64,000 bases of DNA from the NCBI GenBank assembly GCA_035551355.1, contig DASZNF010000021.1, positions 62,001 through 126,000 on the forward strand, in the 5' to 3' direction. Source of the DNA: DATATV01 sp035551355. Lineage in GTDB: Bacteria; Actinomycetota; Actinomycetes; Mycobacteriales; Pseudonocardiaceae. Shown piece after piece: positions 60,006 through 64,000 of this stretch. Each line of letters opens with the position of its first letter. Position 1 is the first letter of the stretch. The notes under the pieces were generated by a model. The model was not told the origin of the DNA. It did not search any database and saw nothing but the letters and a program-made list of their open reading frames with translations. The translations under genes and the position numbers were made by a program.

Positions 60006-60164
60006 CCGATCTCCGCCGAGCGCGGCGATCACCCCGCCCGGCCGCCGAACGACTGCGCCCGCCGAACGGCTGCGTGGCTGATCCGAGCCCGCAATCGACA
60101 CACGACGACGCCCGCCGTCGGACCGCCCGCATCTCGGTCGCGAGCGGCGGGACGCCGGTCAGCG

Positions 60165-60494
60165 TCAGCGGCCAAGGGCGCGAGCCAGTTCCTTCTTGTT
60201 CATCGAGGAACGGCCCTTGATGTTGCGCTGCTTGGCCTCGTTGTACAGCTGCTCCTTGGTCGGGCCGCCCGGGCCCAGCCGGTTGCCGGAGCGCTGGCCG
60301 CCGCGCTGCTGCGGTGACTTGTCCTTGATCGAGGTCTTGCTGGCCTGCCGGGACTCTCCGGTCCGGGCGCGGTTCTTGTTGACGGTGCGCGCGGCGATTT
60401 CCTCGGCGCGGCCTTCACTGGTGCCGCGCTTTTCGGCGCCTTCCTTGATGTGTTCGTACTGGCGTTCTCGCTTGTTGTTCCACGCCTGAGGCAT
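60165..60494 (-). CDS. Small basic protein, plasmid-stabilisation-like with SAP/Rho-N-type C-terminus
   Basis: A 109-aa highly charged protein: MPQAWNNKRERQYEHIKEGAEKRG, then EEIAARTVNKNRARTGE, typical of proteins named plasmid stabilisation protein in many bacteria. Residues 80-108 (PTKEQLYNEAKQRNIKGRSSMNKKELARAL) are a Rho-N/SAP-like helical hairpin that binds nucleic acid. It may condense DNA or respond to desiccation and damage. It is 29 bp upstream... on the minus strand it lies directly behind the family 2 glycosyltransferase gene and may be read from the same transcript. Confidence 0.82.
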   Translation of the reverse strand: MPQAWNNKRERQYEHIKEGAEKRGTSEGRAEEIAARTVNKNRARTGESRQASKTSIKDKSPQQRGGQRSGNRLGPGGPTKEQLYNEAKQRNIKGRSSMNKKELARALGR

Positions 60495-60523
60495 TGTGGA
60501 CTCCTCCCGATCTTCACCTGCCG

Positions 60524-61300
60524 TCATATCAGTGATACCCACTTTTCCGGTTTTTCATACGGACCGGTGCCGGGTTCCGCGCTGTCCAGTTCGGACAACA
60601 GGTCGGAAAGGCCGCCGGTGGCCCGCCCGACGCGGCGGGCGCTGGTGCGCACCCGGGCGCGTTCGGTGTAGTGGCAGTGGAACCCGGCCTCACCCAGCCG
60701 GCCCCACAGGTCGTGGTCCTCGCCGGTGGGCACCGCGCCGAAGCCGCCGACCGCCTGGTAGGCGTCGGCCCGCACGCCGAGGTTGGCCGCGTACACGTTC
60801 CCGTGCCCCTCCGGGCGCACCGCGCGGGCCAGCACATGGGCGTACCGGCGAACCAGCGCGCCCGGCAACTGGGCGTGCCCGGTCAGTTCGGCCACCCCGG
60901 CCACCGCGTGGGCGCCGGTACGCGCGTGCCGCAGGTGGGCGCGAATCCAGTCTGGCGCGACCACGGTGTCCGCGTCGGTGGACAGCAGCCACACCCGCTC
61001 GGGCCGGTGCCCGGCCAGCTCCGCGCACACGTGCCGCAGGCCCAGGTTCCGGACCTCGCCGATGGTCAGCTCGGCCGAGTTGACCACCACCCGGGCCGCG
61101 GTCCAGCCGCCGAACTCCTCGGCCGCCGCCGCGGCGGTGGCGTCGGCGCACCGGTCGGCCACCACGCAGACCGCCGGTTCGACGTCGGTGGGCAGCCCGC
61201 GCATCGCGGTGCGCAGCGCGCGCAGGCAGTCGCGGATGGTGTCCTGCTCATCGCGAGCGGGCACCATCACGCCGACGCCGCTGATCCGGGGCGCGGTCAT
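60524..61300 (-). CDS. Family 2 glycosyltransferase
   Basis: A 258-aa GT-A protein. The N-terminal nucleotide site reads GVGVMVPARDEQDTIRDCLRAL; the DxD motif is STDADTVVAPDWI (residues about 108-120), and GEDHDLWGRL carries the ED acceptor/catalytic site. There is no membrane segment. ATG overlaps the deacetylase stop by four bases, so the pair is coupled. It probably transfers a sugar to a lipid or small molecule made by the operon. Confidence 0.88.
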   Translation of the reverse strand: MTAPRISGVGVMVPARDEQDTIRDCLRALRTAMRGLPTDVEPAVCVVADRCADATAAAAAEEFGGWTAARVVVNSAELTIGEVRNLGLRHVCAELAGHRPERVWLLSTDADTVVAPDWIRAHLRHARTGAHAVAGVAELTGHAQLPGALVRRYAHVLARAVRPEGHGNVYAANLGVRADAYQAVGGFGAVPTGEDHDLWGRLGEAGFHCHYTERARVRTSARRVGRATGGLSDLLSELDSAEPGTGPYEKPEKWVSLI

Positions 61301-62595
61301 CGTCGCCCGAGCACGTGCAGCACGAACCGCTCGTCCACGTGTTCCACCAGGCGGTCCAGCCGGGGGTCGGCGAGCAGGAAGCGGTGCGCGGCCATGCCAT
61401 CGCGCGGCGCCTCGGGCGCCCAGGGCAGCCAGTGCACGGCGAGCAGCTGACCGCCCGGCCGCAGGGCGCTGATCGCCTTGTCCACCGTGGATTCCAGGTC
61501 TGCGTCGCCGAGGTAGTAGAGGATCTCGCTGAACACCACCAGATCCACGCCCCCGGTGGGCAGGTCGGCGGGCAGCGCGCCCTCGGTCACGATGACGTTG
61601 GCCAGGTCCCGGGTCCGCTCCCCAGCGGTGCGCACCGCGGCGGGCACCGGGTCGAAGGCGAGCAGTTCGCCCGCCCGCCCGGCCACGGCCCGGGTGAGGA
61701 TTCCGTTGCCACAGGCCGGTTCCACCACCGTGCCGTAGTGTTGCTCCGGCAGGCTGGCCAGCAGCACCTCGCGCTTGCGCCGTTCGTACCAGCTGTCGGC
61801 CACCGCCCACGGATCGGCATCCTGGTCGTAGAGCTCGACGAAGCGATCGACCGGCGCGGTGCGGCCGGGCGGCTGCCGGAAGAACACCTCCACGTCCCGG
61901 TCGAAATGCCGCAGCATGTCCGCGTCCACGATCGGGGCTTCGCCGTTCGGGCCGGGGCGCAGCTGCGAGTCGAACGCGGTCAGCGCCACGGCCTTGTGCT
62001 TGCGCTGGCTGTCGGTCATCCGATGGGTGTGGGCCTGGCCGTGTGGGATCGCCCGGTCCCCGGGCTCCAGCCAGTGCCACATCCAGATCGGGTAGGACCA
62101 CCGGTGCGCGGTCAGCGGCGCGGCGGCCAGCGCGACGTCGCCGACGGTCTGGTGGTCGGGGTGCGGGTCGCCGGGCCACGGAGCCAGGCACAGGTCCGCA
62201 CCGGCCAGCAGGTCCCGCAGGGCCTCGGTCAGTTCGGCGCGGTGTTCGGCCAGGCCGGAGTCGGGCAGCCCGAGCCAGTGCACCGGCGCCTCGGCCATCC
62301 CCTGCGCGCGCAGCGAATCCAGCAGTTCGGTGCGGCGCAGCCGGCCGAGCGCGGCCCGTTCGGTCTCGGACATCGCCGGGAAGGCCGCCTCGCCGTCGGT
62401 GGCCACCACGAGCTCGACCGCGGCGCCCCGCTCGTGCAGATGCTGCAGCAGGCCGCTGGCGCCGAGTGTCTCGTCGTCCGGATGCGCGGCCACCACCACG
62501 ACCCGGGCGTAGTCCTGGTCCGGAAACGCCCTGGCCTCGGCCCCGGCCAGCCAGGACGTCCACGCCTGCTCGGTGGTGATCGTCGGTACGCTCAT
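61297..62595 (-). CDS. Bifunctional PIG-L deacetylase and SAM-dependent methyltransferase
   Basis: A 432-aa fusion. Residues 20-220 are a PIG-L/LmbE zinc deacetylase: VVVVAAHPDDETLGASGLLQHL (AHPDDE metal site) and WPGDPHPDHQTVG (second His site). Residues 245-430 are a class I methyltransferase: VVEPACGNGILTRAVAGRAGELLAFDPVPAAV and VDLVVFSEILYYL. PIG-L members remove N-acetyl groups from sugar amides such as GlcNAc-inositol. The ATG at 62595 overlaps the acyl-CoA dehydrogenase stop. The fusion points to a glycan-type metabolite that is deacetylated and methylated. Confidence 0.9.
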   Translation of the reverse strand: MSVPTITTEQAWTSWLAGAEARAFPDQDYARVVVVAAHPDDETLGASGLLQHLHERGAAVELVVATDGEAAFPAMSETERAALGRLRRTELLDSLRAQGMAEAPVHWLGLPDSGLAEHRAELTEALRDLLAGADLCLAPWPGDPHPDHQTVGDVALAAAPLTAHRWSYPIWMWHWLEPGDRAIPHGQAHTHRMTDSQRKHKAVALTAFDSQLRPGPNGEAPIVDADMLRHFDRDVEVFFRQPPGRTAPVDRFVELYDQDADPWAVADSWYERRKREVLLASLPEQHYGTVVEPACGNGILTRAVAGRAGELLAFDPVPAAVRTAGERTRDLANVIVTEGALPADLPTGGVDLVVFSEILYYLGDADLESTVDKAISALRPGGQLLAVHWLPWAPEAPRDGMAAHRFLLADPRLDRLVEHVDERFVLHVLGRR

Positions 62596-63632
62596 CACTC
62601 CCCCTCTCCGGCCAGCACCGCCCGGCCCAGCGCGGCCAGGTCCCGCTCGGCGTGGTGCTGGCGCACGTAGACACCCAGATCGGCCAGGCGTTGCGCGAAC
62701 CGCCGGTCCCGGCTCAGCGGCGTCGGCCCGGTGATCCTGGGCACCAGGTCCAGCACGTCCCGGGCGACCCGCTCGGCGGCCGCGCGGCAGGTGCCCACCG
62801 CCAGCGCGTGCTCGGCGTCCGGCTGCCGGTCGATGGCGTGCGCGGTGCCGGTCAGCAGCGCGTCGGCGGCGCGCAGCGCGGCGTGCAACACGCCGACGTG
62901 GGCCAGCTGGTGCGGGTCGGATCCCCCGCGCAGCACGGTGTGCACGGCATCAACGGCGCCGGCCGCCCCGCCGAGCCACACCGCGGCCACTCCGCCGCCG
63001 CCCAGCGTGAATCCCGTTCTGGACAAGTAAAATCCGGGCGGTCCGACCAGCGCGTCCTCGGTCACCGGTAGCTCGGCGAAGCGCACGTCGATGCTGTCCG
63101 AGGCGTCCATGCCGATCGCCGGCCAGCTGTCCTGATCCCGGTGCACATGCGGGTCGGTCAGCTCCAGCTCGACCAGCCGCCCGTTCGCCGGGTCGCCGTC
63201 CGGGCCGGCCGCGGCGACCAGCGCGCGGTCCAGCAGGTTGGCACCGGAGCAGAACCGGACCGTGCCGGTCAGCACGTCCCGCTCGCCGTCGCGGGCCAGT
63301 TGCGCGCCGGTTCCGCCGGACCGGGCCGCCCACACCCCGTACAGCGCGTCGGGCGCGGCGGCGCGATCGGCTTCGGCCAGGATGGCCAGTGCGTCGGTGT
63401 GGCCCTCGGCCAGCCGGGCCAGGGCCAGGTCGCAGCGGCCCAGCGTGGCCAGTCCGGCCCAGCGGGTCGCGGTGTCGCCCCCGCCGGGCAGCGGCAGATC
63501 CAGGGCGCCGATCTCGGCCAGTTGACGCAGCTCGGCGGCGAGCACCTCGCGGGTGCGCGGCAGCGGTAATGGCTTCGCACAGCCGGAATCGAGGATCGCG
63601 GTCGGCGCGGCCGCGGTGGGCTGGTTGGGCAT
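62595..63632 (-). CDS. Acyl-CoA dehydrogenase-like flavoprotein
   Basis: A 345-aa protein with a shortened acyl-CoA dehydrogenase fold: LRQLAEIGALDLPLPGGGD, central barrel (LTGTVRFCSGANLLDRALVAA, QDSWPAIGMDASDSIDVRFAELPV) and C-terminal helices (VGTCRAAAERVARDVLDLVPR). The usual catalytic Glu region is not evident. It is first in a three-gene coupled operon with PIG-L/methyltransferase and GT2, a combination I have seen repeatedly in bacterial genomes; its role there is unknown. Confidence 0.82.
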   Translation of the reverse strand: MPNQPTAAAPTAILDSGCAKPLPLPRTREVLAAELRQLAEIGALDLPLPGGGDTATRWAGLATLGRCDLALARLAEGHTDALAILAEADRAAAPDALYGVWAARSGGTGAQLARDGERDVLTGTVRFCSGANLLDRALVAAAGPDGDPANGRLVELELTDPHVHRDQDSWPAIGMDASDSIDVRFAELPVTEDALVGPPGFYLSRTGFTLGGGGVAAVWLGGAAGAVDAVHTVLRGGSDPHQLAHVGVLHAALRAADALLTGTAHAIDRQPDAEHALAVGTCRAAAERVARDVLDLVPRITGPTPLSRDRRFAQRLADLGVYVRQHHAERDLAALGRAVLAGEGE

Positions 63633-63722
63633 AGCGGTTCAATACCCCCTGTGCCGGGGAAATAACTCCGCGCCGCACGAATCGGCAGGTTTGCTTTGGC
63701 CGGCCCTGGCTATCCGCCAGAT

Positions 63723-64000
63723 ATGAGACAACTCGATCCCGTGGACCGGATCGCGCGGAATCCGCGGCTGGACCGGGTGTCGGGGGCGGTCCGGGACGCG
63801 GTGAAGAAGATGCTGCCCGCCGGGCGGGTGAAGGACGCGCTGCACGGTGTCTGGCTGGGACACCCGGTGCATCCGCCGCTGGCGCAGGCCGCGGTCGGCT
63901 GTTTCACCGCGGCCGCGCTGCTGGACGTCGCCGGCGACCGCGGTCGCGCACCAGCCCGGCTGATCCGCTGGGGCGTGCTGGCCAGCCTGCCCGCGGCCGT
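63723..64000 (+). CDS. DUF2231 membrane protein, 3' end outside the window
   Basis: From ATG 63723 an open frame runs off the right edge (93 codons). It begins MRQLDPVDRIARNPRLDRV, then AVKKMLPAGRVKDALHGVWLGHPVHPPLAQAAVGCFTAAALLDVAG. The HGxxLGHPxHPxLxxxxxG motif is the DUF2231 hallmark, followed by a first membrane helix. In many actinomycetes this domain is fused to a C-terminal Rieske [2Fe-2S] domain, which cannot be seen here. Divergent from the acyl-CoA dehydrogenase-like gene. Confidence 0.82.
   Translation, partial: MRQLDPVDRIARNPRLDRVSGAVRDAVKKMLPAGRVKDALHGVWLGHPVHPPLAQAAVGCFTAAALLDVAGDRGRAPARLIRWGVLASLPAA

Noticed and set aside
60524..62674. One 716-codon minus-strand frame through GT2 and the deacetylase
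   Set aside because: Only the downstream third (from 61300) matches GT2; the upstream part is out of frame with the PIG-L/methyltransferase protein, which has the AHPDDE motif.
1..64000. CRISPR arrays, tRNA or rRNA genes
   Set aside because: No regularly spaced repeats were found; the only tandem repeats are two-copy microduplications. No cloverleaf with a TTCGA/TTCAA arm and acceptor stem was noticed by eye, but a tRNA scan was not possible.

Overview
The window is high-GC DNA with strong third-position G/C bias, frequent GTG starts and families typical of mycelial Actinobacteria: DUF6292, DUF3618, DUF4383, a ClpX-type zinc-finger protein, F420-dependent and mycothiol-type enzymes, an ECF41 sigma factor and a rifamycin monooxygenase. 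A Pseudonocardiaceae (Amycolatopsis-like) chromosome is the best guess. I saw no rRNA, tRNA, CRISPR array, transposase or phage module. It reads as ordinary accessory or arm chromosome that has lost genes piecemeal.

Layout. 0-2 kb: two small enzymes (SnoaL-like, tautomerase) followed by remnants of an alpha/beta hydrolase, an iron permease and an aldo/keto reductase. 2-8.6 kb: a flavoprotein, a coiled-coil protein, and a two-gene unit of unknown function: an ATP-grasp enzyme followed 15 bp later by a 674-aa protein with a papain-like Cys-His-Asn arrangement. A Ddn-type reductase and an L,D-transpeptidase follow. 9-18 kb: ROK regulator plus MFS exporter, a serine-hydrolase homologue lacking its nucleophile, a collapsed PstS-like pseudogene, a macrolide-type glycosyltransferase behind a CRP/GlxR-type palindrome, and small enzymes. 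18-28 kb: rifampicin monooxygenase with a rifamycin-associated element, divergent regulator/enzyme pairs (HxlR/NmrA, TetR/quinone reductase) with visible operators, a secreted trypsin-like protease, a flavin monooxygenase and an AraC regulator. 28-36 kb: methyltransferase plus cysteine desulfurase, a phosphonatase pseudogene, an ECF41 sigma factor divergent from its AhpD-like partner with matched promoters, and a NitT/TauT-type importer of which only the binding protein is intact.

36-60 kb looks like a stress and maintenance region: STAS-GAF regulator, general-stress SDRs, a giant FAD/Fe-S oxidase, malic enzyme, Ppx/GppA phosphatase, an Mrp antiporter operon without the NuoL-type MrpA core, UdgX uracil-DNA glycosylase, CBS protein, FUSC exporter, KatE catalase, a PoxB-like TPP enzyme and a stand-alone LigD-type polymerase. 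60-64 kb: a translationally coupled operon of acyl-CoA dehydrogenase homologue, PIG-L deacetylase/methyltransferase and family 2 glycosyltransferase, then the start of a DUF2231 gene cut by the window end.

Two themes recur. At least nine loci are gene remnants or clear pseudogenes. Four non-coding or degenerate regions carry exact or near-exact tandem duplications of 18-24 bp. Neither is linked to a visible mobile element.
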